DNA of 64,000 nt from a sulfur-oxidizing endosymbiont of Gigantopelta aegis (GCF_016097415.1 NZ_JAEHGE010000001.1:3149157-3213156), one strand, 5' to 3'. Shown: positions 42,207 through 51,907, numbered from the stretch's first letter. Made by a program: numbers and translations. The notes: generated from the sequence alone by a model not told the origin.

Positions 42207-42262
42207 TTCTCTATCTTAAACTCTCTGTCTTAAACTCTCTGTCTTAAACTCTCTGCCTTAAA
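42207..42262. repeat. Four 14-bp tandem repeats (CTCTCTGTCTTAAA)
   Basis: Four units lie between ubiC and ubiA, with the last one reaching over the ubiC stop codon. Changes among units are single bases (TCTATC, TGTC, TGTC, TGCC). Each unit contains an in-frame TTA, a stop on the minus strand, so repeat-number change would not lengthen UbiC much. Confidence 0.85.
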
Positions 42263-42857
42263 CACCCTGCTCAAACACACTGGGCAAAAAAACTTCAGCA
42301 ACCAGCAGGGGTTTGTGGTGCAGATAAAAAATAGAGCGCCTCGCCCAAATACTTTCAAGTTCAGAACTATAATTACCCAACTCACAATGCTCTTGTGCTG
42401 AATCAAACAATTGGTGACCATTTGACAATGCCGCCACTTCAATTGCATCACGTTGCAAGTCTGGCTGGGCAAACAAGAACTCACCTAAAGGGCGGTTGCC
42501 CAAATGGCTTAATTGTTTTTGTGGCCCCGTTAAGGTTTTGATGGGGATGACCGTACGCGCAAAAATAACCGCTGTATCACCACAATAAAGTAATACTTCG
42601 CGAATGAGCGCACCACGTTGGCTTGGCAGTTTGAGGCGTTGAACTTCATCATTGGAGGGAATAGCCATCCCCTGATGGAGCAATTTGACCGAAAAACAGC
42701 CCTTATTCTCTGTCTGACAATGATTTTTGATTCTTTGGGTCAAGGAATCACTGTCCAGCAACCATTCTCTGATATCATCGGGAATATGCAAAATAGAGGC
42801 ATAATCAACAGCAACCCAGTGCGGGATCCGTTTAAACTGTCGAGTTATTGCTGGCAT
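42258..42857 (-). CDS. ubiC: Chorismate lyase (chorismate-pyruvate lyase)
   Basis: The 199 residues contain the family motifs SLTQRI, then ALIREVLLYCGDTAVIFART, with the conserved Arg that grips chorismate, and LGNRPLGEFLF, with the catalytic-region Arg/Pro/Leu-Gly. It splits chorismate into 4-hydroxybenzoate and pyruvate, the first step toward ubiquinone. It is slightly longer than the E. coli protein (165 residues). It is first in operon with ubiA. The ATG at 42857 begins MPAITRQFKRIPHWV. Confidence 0.92.
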   Translation of the reverse strand: MPAITRQFKRIPHWVAVDYASILHIPDDIREWLLDSDSLTQRIKNHCQTENKGCFSVKLLHQGMAIPSNDEVQRLKLPSQRGALIREVLLYCGDTAVIFARTVIPIKTLTGPQKQLSHLGNRPLGEFLFAQPDLQRDAIEVAALSNGHQLFDSAQEHCELGNYSSELESIWARRSIFYLHHKPLLVAEVFLPSVFEQGV

Positions 42858-42997
42858 AGATAATTTTACAGGGCTTCATTGCTAATTTTGGAGCGTTAAT
42901 GTTAAGGCTCAAAGAAAGCTTGATTCTAACACAAAGCAGTATTTTCTTGAATTATCCTCTTTATAGACACCGATCAAACCTTGTTTACACTTCAGAT

Positions 42998-43092
42998 GTA
43001 GGATGTGGTGAGGAACGAACCGCATCAATGGTTTTAAATATACGAGTTTTAAATGTACACCTTTGATGCGGTTCGTTCCTCACCACATCCTA
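42998..43092. repeat. Palindromic repeat, GTAGGATGTGGTGAGG family (full-length copy)
   Basis: GTAGGATGTGGTGAGGAACG is mirrored by CGTTCCTCACCACATCCTA. The flanks GATCAAACCTTGTTTACA (about 42972-42989) and GGCTTATTTGATCTGTCCC (about 43111-43129) extend the inverted symmetry, giving a unit of about 160 bp. It is the uninterrupted match of the IS66 target site at 3.4-5.9 kb. It fills most of the 285-bp gap between ubiC and the DUF4124 gene. Confidence 0.9.
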
Positions 43093-43142
43093 GCAATGTA
43101 AAGATAAATCGGCTTATTTGATCTGTCCCTCTTTATATACTC

Positions 43143-44395
43143 TCATCGACCAATAAAGTTAATGGCTTTAATGCTCTGCAATGAGTATTCAAAGTCACCG
43201 GTTTCACTGCTACCGATAATACGTGTAAACGGGGGCGACATCACTTCCATTTTAATCTCTTTGCTACTGAGTTCGACTGCCACAATGAGCTGATTGCTTG
43301 AGGTGGGACGAATTTTAATTTTTTTGATGTCCTTATAAGGGATTTGGGTTTTACTGCTGATTAAAAATGTCTGGCCATTGCTTTTTTTACCCCCCTTGCT
43401 ACTGCTTAAATTATTACCTTGAATGGTTCTTTTTTTATCATCGGTAAACATCAATTGAATACCGACATCAGGTGAGCTTCCCGGTGCGACAACTTTTATT
43501 TTTGGCTTTGTTGCCGGGGGCGGTATGGACGTACTGACGACTTTAATTTCAGGTTTAACTTCTGGTTTAACTTCTGGTTTAACTATGTGCTTAGATTTTT
43601 TCGGTTTCACTGCTGCAACTTGATGTGTCAAATCCAACTCAATTACAGGTGATTCCTTAGATTTGGCTTTATTAGTCTTACGAGTTTTAGCTAAAGCTGC
43701 CTGTTGCTTACGTTGTTTATTAACCTTTCTAAGCACACTTTTAGAATTAAAAAACTCGACCTGTTTAATGTCTTCTAAGGATTTACTAAAACGGCCAATC
43801 TTTGATTCGCCACTTAACACCGGAAAGGGTGCTTTAATTATTTTCACCTCTTCATGACCATCAGCCATAATAAAACGCGCCTGCAACTCACCCGTTTTTT
43901 TCCACGGCTCAGAAGAATTTTTTTAACGCGTAATAAATCTACCGTAATACCATCATCCAGTTTCAGCTCTGGACTGTCACTCATATCGCCATCCTGAGAA
44001 CTTCTTAATGTTGCAGTTTCTAATTCCAGTTGCGTGGTGGTTAATAGGGATAATAAAACATAGGCCTGATTATTTTTTTTCGCTTTTTTGGCCGTTTTCT
44101 GTGCCTGAGTAGTGCGTTTTTTCTTAACAGCCTTAGGCTGTTTTTTTGTCGATGTTGCTCCTTTTAACCAATCCAGTCGTTCACTTGTTTCACCTTTGGC
44201 ACAGGGTTGATCGGAGAAATTCGTATTACCAAAATCATCTTCACACTTATAAACCTGAGCGGATAGGCTCGCACTGAAAAAGAAAAATACGATAAAACTC
44301 AGGCATTGCTTGTTCAAACATTGCTTATTCAAACATTGCTTATTCAACATATTCAAGAGCACTCTTCGAAATCCTGTTCTTACGTCACTATACAT
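43143..44395 (-). pseudogene. DUF4124-domain protein with duplicated C-terminal module (one frameshift)
   Basis: The leader contains a triple repeat (NKQC/L three times) before a hydrophobic core. The mature start VYKCEDDFGNTNFSDQPC is the DUF4124 motif. A Lys-rich linker leads to GITVDLLRVKKIL, where the frame shifts at about 43915; the other frame continues KTGELQARFIMADGHEEVKI. Two related modules are visible: IIKAPFPVLSGESKIGRFSK, and near the end SPPFTRIIGSSETGDFEYSL. Between them is an imperfect Val-Lys-Pro-Glu repeat. The intact protein would be about 417 residues and periplasmic. The gene overlaps the recG stop by 8 bases. Confidence 0.75.
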
Positions 44396-46553
44396 TCTTA
44401 TAGTCCACCTTATGCCCGATCCAACGCTTAATTAATGGTTCAACAGTCTCAGGATAGTCATTTATTAAGCGTTGGGCAAGGGTATTTATGCCGGGAATAA
44501 GATGTTGATCACGGATCACATCAGCAATCTTCATTTCTGCCAAACCCGTTTGCCGTGTGCCTAAGACCTCACCCGGACCTCTAAGAGCCAAATCTTTACG
44601 TGCAACCTCAAAACCATCGCTGGTTTCACGCAAAGTCATCAAGCGGGACTTACCATTTTTTGATAAGGGGCTACCATACATTAACACACAGGCGCTGGAT
44701 TGACTGCCACGCCCTACACGCCCACGCAATTGATGTAATTGCGATAAGCCCAGACGTTCAGAATTTTCTATGATCATCAAACTAGCATTGGGCACATCAA
44801 CACCCACTTCGATTACCGTGGTAGCCACCAACAATGCCAACTCACCTTGTTTAAAAGAAGCCATGACGGCTTTTTTTTCATCACCTTTCATGCGTCCATG
44901 TACCAGACCAATGGCTAAATCCGGTAATTGTAAGCACAATTGTTCATAGGTCTTTTCTGCTGCCTGACATTGCAATACTTCTGATTCTTCAATTAAAGTA
45001 CAGACCCAATACGCCTGTCGCCCCTTAAGACAGGCCTGATGTACACGTTGTAAAATATCATCCCGTCGTTGTTCACCTAAAACAACCGTTTCTACCGGTG
45101 TCCTCCCCGGTGGGAGTTCATCAATAATAGAGCAGTCCAGATGCGCGTATGCCGTCATTGCCAGCGTTCGCGGAATCGGTGTTGCCGTCATGATCAACTG
45201 ATGAGGATGACGTTCTTTTGGCAGTCCTTTGTTCAAGCCTTTTTGCAAAAGAGCTAAACGCTGATGTACCCCAAAACGATGTTGCTCATCAATGATCACC
45301 ATGGCCAGATCGTGGAAAACAACCTCCTCTTGAAACAAGGCATGGGTGCCAATAATCATTTGCGCCGAACCATCGGCAATGGATTCTAATGCCTCCCTGC
45401 GCTGTTTGACTTTACTCTTGCCACTGAGCCAGGCTACATTTAAACCTAGCGGTTCTAACCATTGCTGAAAATTATCTCGATGTTGTGCCGCTAATAATTC
45501 CGTCGGCGCCATTAAGGCCGCCTGAAAGCCATTTTCTATGGCATACAAAGCCGATAATGCAGCAACGACTGTTTTTCCAGAGCCGACATCACCCTGAATA
45601 AGTCGTTGCATCGGATGTGCGTCACTCACATCCGATGCAATATCCGCTAACACACGAGACTGAGCCTGGGTTAGCTCAAAGGGTAATTGTTGTAAAAACT
45701 GTTCACTATAAGGGCGGGCGATATTTTTACTGGCTGCCAAAAGAAAAGGGGGGGCATGATATTGCTTTTGCTCTTGATAAGCCTGCTTCATGCTTAACTG
45801 ATGTGCCAATAACTCTTCAAACACCAGACTTTGACGATAAGGGTCATTGCCTTCAACTAATTCAAAAACAGCACAATCCGGGGGCGGTGCATGCAAATAA
45901 ATGAGCGCCTCTAATAGCGAGGGTAATTGCAATTCCTGACGTATAGCAGGGGGTAAATAATCTTTTACTAGAGTAATGCTATCCCCTTTCGTATTAGCCA
46001 TTTGGGTCTTTAGCTGTTCGATAACTGGAATAACGGCATTACGAATCGCTAACTGAGACAAGCCATCTGTCGTGGGGTAAATTGGGCTAAGACTTTCTTC
46101 TAATTGAATCGTCTGGTGCTGATCAATGACGCGATATTCCGGATGAATGATTTCCAGACATTGCCGACCACGTTTAATTTCGCCAAAACATTTAAGCCAT
46201 TTTCCTTGCTCTAAGGCACGACTTAAACCAACGACCTGTTGTTTATTAAAGTGAAAAAAACGCAAACTGAGTACGCCGCTGCCATCATCAATTTCACAAC
46301 TTAACACTGCACTGCGAGCATAGTGTGTTTTGCAACTCAAAAGTTTGCCTGTCACTAAAGCGCTATCACCTATGCGTAAGCTAGCGATAGAGATGACCCG
46401 GGTTTTATCCTGATAACGTAGGGGCAAGTGAAATAAGAGATCATTAAGGCTAAATAAAGAACGTTTAGAAAAACGCTCCAGCATTTTTTCACCTACGCCT
46501 TTAAGTACGATGATAGACTGCTCAAGCCAGTCTTGATCGACAGTTTCTTTCAC
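44388..46553 (-). CDS. recG: ATP-dependent DNA helicase RecG
   Basis: This 721-residue protein has an N-terminal wedge domain with an OB-fold (VISIASLRIGDSALVTGKLL) and the superfamily 2 helicase motifs: QRLIQGDVGSGKTVVAALSA (I), DEQHRFG (II, as DEQH), TATPIPRTLAM (III), VHGRMKGDEK (IV), ATTVIEVGVDVPNA (V) and QLHQLRGRVGRG (VI). RecG reverses stalled replication forks and processes branched DNA. The length and motifs are complete, with no lesion in over 2 kb. Confidence 0.97.
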   Translation of the reverse strand: MKETVDQDWLEQSIIVLKGVGEKMLERFSKRSLFSLNDLLFHLPLRYQDKTRVISIASLRIGDSALVTGKLLSCKTHYARSAVLSCEIDDGSGVLSLRFFHFNKQQVVGLSRALEQGKWLKCFGEIKRGRQCLEIIHPEYRVIDQHQTIQLEESLSPIYPTTDGLSQLAIRNAVIPVIEQLKTQMANTKGDSITLVKDYLPPAIRQELQLPSLLEALIYLHAPPPDCAVFELVEGNDPYRQSLVFEELLAHQLSMKQAYQEQKQYHAPPFLLAASKNIARPYSEQFLQQLPFELTQAQSRVLADIASDVSDAHPMQRLIQGDVGSGKTVVAALSALYAIENGFQAALMAPTELLAAQHRDNFQQWLEPLGLNVAWLSGKSKVKQRREALESIADGSAQMIIGTHALFQEEVVFHDLAMVIIDEQHRFGVHQRLALLQKGLNKGLPKERHPHQLIMTATPIPRTLAMTAYAHLDCSIIDELPPGRTPVETVVLGEQRRDDILQRVHQACLKGRQAYWVCTLIEESEVLQCQAAEKTYEQLCLQLPDLAIGLVHGRMKGDEKKAVMASFKQGELALLVATTVIEVGVDVPNASLMIIENSERLGLSQLHQLRGRVGRGSQSSACVLMYGSPLSKNGKSRLMTLRETSDGFEVARKDLALRGPGEVLGTRQTGLAEMKIADVIRDQHLIPGINTLAQRLINDYPETVEPLIKRWIGHKVDYKNV

Positions 46554-46586
46554 GTTTTTCCCGCAATGAAATTTAATATTCAGGCA

Positions 46587-47186
46587 TTAATAATGATGCA
46601 CATTACCATCGACAAAGGAATGATAAACAACCAATACCACCCTCTCACCTTGTTCATTCACTTTAAACTTTTTATACACACCTTCTTGCAACATGATCTG
46701 CCGACACTTCATTTTATCTTTATAGCTAATACACACTTCACCCTTATCGTTGACTTCCCAATGCGAAGTAAATTTATGCTCACCTTGCATACCCCGTGTC
46801 GTACCATTGGGAGCTGCATAGACTGTCATGGTTATTTTTCGCGAGGGAATTTCAACTTGATAGGTTTTATCAGAAAATAATTTGGTCACTTCTGCTGCTG
46901 ACAGAATACGTTCAGGGCAAGCCGCTGGCGTATAAGAAACAACACTCACATCAGAACATGCGCCACAGCCATTCGCATAGGTTTTACTCTGCCCTTCAAT
47001 ATTCACACCACACACCGGCATATAATCCATAGTACACATCATTGGGCGCTCTTGAGGGCACGTTGTTTTACTGCTGTTTCCTGCTTTTTTTACAATAGTT
47101 TCTTCCATGCCATCGGCTGAAACAGTGGTAAAACTCACTAGCATCCCAAAATAAATTGTTAAGCACACAAATAAGCATTTTTTCAT
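46587..47186 (-). CDS. Secreted protein with Kazal-type inhibitor-like domain
   Basis: The 199 residues start with a signal peptide (MKKCLFVCLTIYFGMLVSFT, cleaved near VSADG). A Kazal-like segment follows, CPQERPMMCTMDYMPVCGVN then KTYANGCGACSDVSVVSYTP and AAC, with the CxVCG..G.tY.N.C.A pattern. Kazal domains inhibit serine proteases. The C-terminal 95 residues (ERILSAAEVTKLFSDKTYQV; GEHKFTSHWEVNDKGEVCIS; CRQIMLQEGVYKKF) look like a beta-rich unit with two Cys and resemble DUF995-type domains. The gene begins 7 bp from the IS30 element, which may have displaced its promoter. Confidence 0.75.
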   Translation of the reverse strand: MKKCLFVCLTIYFGMLVSFTTVSADGMEETIVKKAGNSSKTTCPQERPMMCTMDYMPVCGVNIEGQSKTYANGCGACSDVSVVSYTPAACPERILSAAEVTKLFSDKTYQVEIPSRKITMTVYAAPNGTTRGMQGEHKFTSHWEVNDKGEVCISYKDKMKCRQIMLQEGVYKKFKVNEQGERVVLVVYHSFVDGNVHHY

Positions 47187-47195
47187 TTCGCGGAT

Positions 47196-48191
47196 TCAAC
47201 TCTGAAGTGCAACGCAGGAAATTCCAGTTCTTGCAAATGATTTTTTCATTGCCTGGAATGGTGTTTGAAAGCCGAGTGCCTTTCTAGGTCTATTATTAAG
47301 TTTTTCCATCATGTTGTAAACCTCTTTATCAGTCACTTCTTTAAAGTCTGTATCTTTAGGAAAATATTGTCTAATCAGTCCATTAGTATTTTCATTTAAC
47401 CCTCGCTCCCATGAAGAATAAGGGTGGGCAAAATAAAATGCTGTATCAAGAGCTTTGCTTACCTGCTCATGATAAGCAAACTCTTTACCATTGTCTGCGG
47501 TAATACTATGAAGCCTGTCTTTAAAGGGTTTAAGCAATTGTATTGTTGCTTGTGTCACCCAATCAGCCTGTTTGCCATTCACTCTTGCTACTAATGTGTA
47601 AAGCGTTTTTCTTTCTACAATCGTGACCAGAGCACCACTGTGTCCTTTACCGATCACTGTATCAATTTCCCAGTCACCAACACGACGTTTATCATCAACA
47701 ATCTTAGGACGGTCATCAATGGAAATTCGATTAATTATTTGTCCTCGACTGCTTTTACCGTTACTACCACGCTTTTGGTATTTCTTTCCCTGACGCCTTA
47801 AATACTGATGTAAATCACCACCTTGCTTCTTATCATCCCATATGTGTTGATAAATACGTTCATGGCTAAGAAGTAGCATTTTGTCATTCAGTAACCAACC
47901 TGATATCTGTTCAGGACTCCACTGGTGCTGTGAAAGCTTTTCATCAATAAGGGCAATCATGTCATCCGTCATTTTAATTGCTTTAGAAGCATTGTAGCGA
48001 CGCTTAACGGCTTTTTCTTGAGCTTGCTTAAATCGATAGCCACGTAAACCAGCGTTGCGTTTAATTTCACGGCATATAGTAGATTTACTCACCTCAATCG
48101 CCTGAGCAATTTTAGACTGGGAAATGCCATTTTTAATCTCAGTCGAAATGTAGTATCTTTGTTCTTGTGTCAATTGCTTGTAAGTTCTCAT
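47196..48191 (-). CDS. IS30-family transposase
   Basis: The 331 residues start with the HTH MRTYKQLTQEQRYYISTEIK, then SQSKIAQAIEVSKSTICREI. The DDE residues are visible in RVGDWEIDTVIG, SITADNGKEFAYHE and SSWERGLNENTNGLIRQYFP, followed by the LNNRPRKALGFQTPFQ C-terminus typical of the family. It is the only fully intact transposase gene in the window and could be active. Confidence 0.95.
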   Translation of the reverse strand: MRTYKQLTQEQRYYISTEIKNGISQSKIAQAIEVSKSTICREIKRNAGLRGYRFKQAQEKAVKRRYNASKAIKMTDDMIALIDEKLSQHQWSPEQISGWLLNDKMLLLSHERIYQHIWDDKKQGGDLHQYLRRQGKKYQKRGSNGKSSRGQIINRISIDDRPKIVDDKRRVGDWEIDTVIGKGHSGALVTIVERKTLYTLVARVNGKQADWVTQATIQLLKPFKDRLHSITADNGKEFAYHEQVSKALDTAFYFAHPYSSWERGLNENTNGLIRQYFPKDTDFKEVTDKEVYNMMEKLNNRPRKALGFQTPFQAMKKSFARTGISCVALQS

Positions 48192-48302
48192 AAGTCACTT
48201 TACTCTTGCAGGAGAAAATGGCCGATTTTACAAGCAATTGGCCATTTTTTCGAGCAAATCATTGCTGTACTTATGATTTTTTTAGTAGCGCCGTCAGGCG
48301 CG

Positions 48303-48374
48303 TCGCTGGCTCATGAAATTCCCGGGGTGGCCATCGCTACGCTCGGCCACCCCGGGAATTTCATGAGCCAGCGA
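48303..48374. repeat. 72-bp palindrome with 30-bp perfect arms, GC-rich
   Basis: Arm 48303-48332 (TCGCTGGCTCATGAAATTCC, then CGGGGTGGCC) is the exact reverse complement of arm 48345-48374. The loop is ATCGCTACGCTC. It is far richer in GC than its surroundings and lies upstream of the IS30 transposase start, inside the element. Confidence 0.93.
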
Positions 48375-48581
48375 TAAACCAGCAAATATCACAAATACAA
48401 CCAAATAGTGTTGCACTTATGAGTTGAATCTAAGTTTTCAATTCCTTTGTTAAATTTATTTTATTTTACACATTAAATGTACGAATATCAATATGGCAGT
48501 TTAAGCAACTTATGGATATAAATGATTTAAGATAGTTTATAACAATAAAGCAGCAGGGGGATAATAGCGATGCCTGGTATT

Positions 48582-49775
48582 CTAAAGTGCTTTTTTATAG
48601 AGAAAAAATGCTGAAGCCATCAAAAGCAGACCAAAACTGGCAAAGGTTTGCGGTAAACCAAATAGATTGATCAGCGGTTGGGTAATAATCGGGCAAAGAA
48701 ATTGACCCAGCCCCATAAAGGTGACGATCCAACCTAAAGCACGGCCACGATCATGCTCTGGCACAATTTCAGCTAACCAGGTGTTAATATTCGGCAATAA
48801 TAGACCTGTTCCTATACCTATTATTGTTAAGGCAATTAGCACTTGATAGTATGAATGAGTAAACCAGATCCCCATAAAACCAATGCCTAAAATAAAAAAT
48901 GCCAACGCAAAGACCTGATTAAAATTCAGCCTGAACTTAGCCTGTTTGTATAATAGTGCCGATGTCCCTTTGAAACCAGTCCAACAGGCAATTGCCAAAC
49001 CAATATCTGAGGGCTGAATATTGCCCAAAGAAGTCAGATAAAAGGGCAAATGAAGCACTGTCATAAAGGTAAGTATCACCGTAACAAAGGTCATAAAATA
49101 AATAAAATAAAGTTTAGGATAAGCTTTAAATATCGACTGTTCCGTTTGTGCAGAATCAGGAATAGGCTTTGGGTCGTTTAAATCAATCGGTTGAATATAT
49201 TTGATAATAAAGGGTAATAATAACACCGGAAACAAGAAAATATAAAACGCAGAACGCCAACCATAATCGCCTAAATAACCGATCACCAGTAAACCTATAA
49301 TAGGTCCAAAGCCATACGCACTGGCATGATAGCCCATCATTTTTGCTCGTTGCTGCCCTATCGTATTACTGGCGATTAATGCCGTTGTTGAAGTAATAAT
49401 ACCAGCTTGGACAAAGCCTAAAAAACAGCGTGAGGCAAATATTAAATAGATTGAATCAAGAAAATAGGGCACGAAACCAATGACACTGAGACCCAAAATA
49501 GAGGCGATAAAGATATTTTTTTTACCATACAGATTTAACCAGCGACCAACTATTGGTGCCACCATAGCAGCTACAAAACCCGGCATAGTAACCAATAATT
49601 TTATCCAAAAATCGATATTCTCTACGCCTTCAAATTCCCTGGCCATTACGGGTAAAATGGAGACAATACTGGGCATATAAGTCGCGCAGGAAAGGCCGAC
49701 GATAATCGTTAATGCCCACAGAGTGGGGTTTTTTATTATGTATTTTTGACCAGAGCCTTGTTGAATAGTATTCAT
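48582..49775 (-). CDS. MFS transporter, probable siderophore or small-molecule exporter
   Basis: This 397-residue protein has twelve membrane helices. The inter-helix 2-3 motif reads GRWLNLYGKKNIF, a variant of the MFS signature, and helix 5 holds GFGPIIGLLVIGYLGD. The C-terminal half has LAEIVPEHDRGRALGWIVTF. It follows the TonB-dependent receptor gene by 53 bp in the same direction. Together with the NRPS relic at 58.2-59.5 kb this suggests export and uptake of a siderophore. The substrate cannot be read from the sequence. It is intact. Confidence 0.85.
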   Translation of the reverse strand: MNTIQQGSGQKYIIKNPTLWALTIIVGLSCATYMPSIVSILPVMAREFEGVENIDFWIKLLVTMPGFVAAMVAPIVGRWLNLYGKKNIFIASILGLSVIGFVPYFLDSIYLIFASRCFLGFVQAGIITSTTALIASNTIGQQRAKMMGYHASAYGFGPIIGLLVIGYLGDYGWRSAFYIFLFPVLLLPFIIKYIQPIDLNDPKPIPDSAQTEQSIFKAYPKLYFIYFMTFVTVILTFMTVLHLPFYLTSLGNIQPSDIGLAIACWTGFKGTSALLYKQAKFRLNFNQVFALAFFILGIGFMGIWFTHSYYQVLIALTIIGIGTGLLLPNINTWLAEIVPEHDRGRALGWIVTFMGLGQFLCPIITQPLINLFGLPQTFASFGLLLMASAFFLYKKAL

Positions 49776-49828
49776 CGGAGGTTAATGTATTTCCATGAAG
49801 GCATTTAAATTCATTGCTGAGCTCAGCC

Positions 49829-51907
49829 TTAAAAACTATAGCTTGCTTTGATACCATAAGTTCTGGGCGGCATGATATTTCCTGCTATGCCATTTTGAGT
49901 ATCAAAATCAACGGTACCATTAAAATAATCTTCATCGGTTAAATTATCACCATATAAAGTCAACGTTAGCTTGTCATCATAAGTGACTAGACTGACACTG
50001 GCGTTCACTAAATCATAATCAGATTGGCCTTTGAGGGAATTATTATCCGCAGTATAAAACACATCATCCTGCCAATAATAATTTACACGATAAACAATCG
50101 TACCGGTACTCATATTTTGAAAATAACGTAGCGTGAAATCGGTCGTCCACTCTGGTGCCGCATTGAGATAGTTGCCGGAAATATCATCATTATCCAAAAA
50201 CTTATCATAAGTAGCATCAAGCCAGGCAATACCAGCATCAAGCTGCCAATTAGCCGTAGGCAGATAAGAGACTTCAAACTCTGCACCATTAATATCAGCA
50301 CTGGCAGCATTTTTAACCACAATGACACTATTTTCAAACGACTGCACCTGAAGATCAGTATAATCATAATAAAATAAACTGGTATTAAATCTCAGCTTGT
50401 TATCCAGCCAATTGGATTTCATGCCCATCTCATAGGCCGTTAAATATTCAGGTTTAAAATCAGACACAGCAATCGGTGAAGTAAAATTAAAACCCCCGCT
50501 CTTAAAGCCTTCTGAGATTGAACCAAAGAAAAATACATCTTCGGTCATATAAAAGTCCAGGCCTATTTTAGGAGTGAATTCTGACTCGGTAATTTTATTT
50601 TTACCTGCACCGCCAAAAAAGCTAGTACCTTTAATTTTCTTTTCTTCACGGGTATAACGACCGCCTAAAATGAGCGACAGGCGCTCAGTCATCGCGTAAT
50701 TACCCTGAAAATAGGTAGCATAGGAAGTGGTATCGGTATCCCCTTCAAACTTCAAAGACAAAGGAATAAATAATAACTTACTTTCAGTAAAATACTCATT
50801 GTCTTCCTTAAAATAATACAGACCCGCCTGCCAAGTGAAAATACCGGTTTTCTTAATCAATTGAAACTCTTGTGAAAACTGAGTTTGATCTTCTTTTAAT
50901 AACACATCATTTCTGACAAATTCCGTATAGTCCGAGTCGACACGTAATTTCCAATCAGACCCCCTATAGGCCGAAATAGATTTAAACTGGTAATCATCTG
51001 AGATATCCCAGATAAACTTACCGTGTACACCCCAGTTATTTAGTTTGTTCTCTGGATTGAAATTAGGATTAATTTTAAACGGATCACTAATATAGGTAGA
51101 TGCATTGGTCATAGTACCATCGGCTAGACGATACGTGGGTTTGCGTTGCTGACCCGAGTCATCTTTTTTATAATAATCCGAGCTTAAAATAAATTCTGCA
51201 GAATCCGTTAATAACCAGCGTAAAGTACCTCTAAGACCATAGTCATTCTCATCGTTAAAATTCGATTGACTAGCACCTCCCGTACCCAGATTTTTTACAT
51301 ATCCATCACTATCATTGGTGATAAAGGATATGCCTGCCATCAACTTGTCTTCAATTAATGCGCCACTGGCCGCACCAGAAAAGCGATAAGTATCATAATT
51401 ACCCACATCAACACTGGCTTTAATACGACGTTCATTCGTCGGTAGATAAGGCTTGATATTAATGGTTCCCCCTACAGAATTTCGACCATAGAGTGTGCCC
51501 TGTGGGCCGCGCAACACCTCAACCTGTTCCACATCAATAAAATTGCTGAACATCATCATGGGGCGGGAAAGATAGACATCATCATAGTGAATCGTACTAC
51601 TGGCTTCACCACCGGGGAAGACATTATTCGTGCCCACACCCCGGATATAAATTTGCGAATACTCCACATTTTGAGAAATATTTAAATTAGGCGTTGCATT
51701 CGCTAAGCCTTTGACATCACGGATATTTCTGCTCGATAACTGTTCTTCATCAAACGTCGTTATTGATATCGCTGTTGTTTGTAAGTCCGTTTCACCCATT
51801 CGGGTCGCTGAAACGGTGATGTCTTCTAATTGATAAGCCTGATCGGCGGCGATATTAACGATGGGATAAAGCACAAGGAAAGTAGATAATAAATAACTTA
51901 ACTTCAT
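49829..51907 (-). CDS. TonB-dependent outer-membrane receptor
   Basis: The 692 residues begin with a signal peptide (MKLSYLLSTFLVLYPIVNIA). A TonB-box-like stretch (QLEDITVSATR), the plug domain (SRNIRDVKGLANATPNLNIS; IYIRGVGTNNVFPGG; VEVLRGPQGTLYGRNSVGGT) and a 22-strand barrel follow, ending in a terminal aromatic (IKASYSF). Ligands are probably ferric siderophores or similar; the RGPQGTLYG motif is of the general type. It is transcribed ahead of the MFS gene and behind the large kinase gene. Confidence 0.92.
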   Translation of the reverse strand: MKLSYLLSTFLVLYPIVNIAADQAYQLEDITVSATRMGETDLQTTAISITTFDEEQLSSRNIRDVKGLANATPNLNISQNVEYSQIYIRGVGTNNVFPGGEASSTIHYDDVYLSRPMMMFSNFIDVEQVEVLRGPQGTLYGRNSVGGTINIKPYLPTNERRIKASVDVGNYDTYRFSGAASGALIEDKLMAGISFITNDSDGYVKNLGTGGASQSNFNDENDYGLRGTLRWLLTDSAEFILSSDYYKKDDSGQQRKPTYRLADGTMTNASTYISDPFKINPNFNPENKLNNWGVHGKFIWDISDDYQFKSISAYRGSDWKLRVDSDYTEFVRNDVLLKEDQTQFSQEFQLIKKTGIFTWQAGLYYFKEDNEYFTESKLLFIPLSLKFEGDTDTTSYATYFQGNYAMTERLSLILGGRYTREEKKIKGTSFFGGAGKNKITESEFTPKIGLDFYMTEDVFFFGSISEGFKSGGFNFTSPIAVSDFKPEYLTAYEMGMKSNWLDNKLRFNTSLFYYDYTDLQVQSFENSVIVVKNAASADINGAEFEVSYLPTANWQLDAGIAWLDATYDKFLDNDDISGNYLNAAPEWTTDFTLRYFQNMSTGTIVYRVNYYWQDDVFYTADNNSLKGQSDYDLVNASVSLVTYDDKLTLTLYGDNLTDEDYFNGTVDFDTQNGIAGNIMPPRTYGIKASYSF

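Larger units (their letters stand above)
47193..48430 (-). mobile_element. IS30-family insertion sequence
   Basis: The ends are related inverted repeats (GATTCAACTCTGAAGTGCAAC on the left; on the right GTTGCACTTATGAGTTGAATC, read inward on the other strand). It is about 1.24 kb with one intact transposase. A 72-bp near-perfect palindrome lies between the transposase start and the right end. No clear target duplication was seen, and IS30 members duplicate only 2-3 bp. Confidence 0.85.

Noticed and set aside
50110-50367. Hydrophobic minus-strand ORF resembling a membrane peptide
   Set aside because: It lies wholly inside the TonB-receptor gene in another frame; no ribosome site or independent support.
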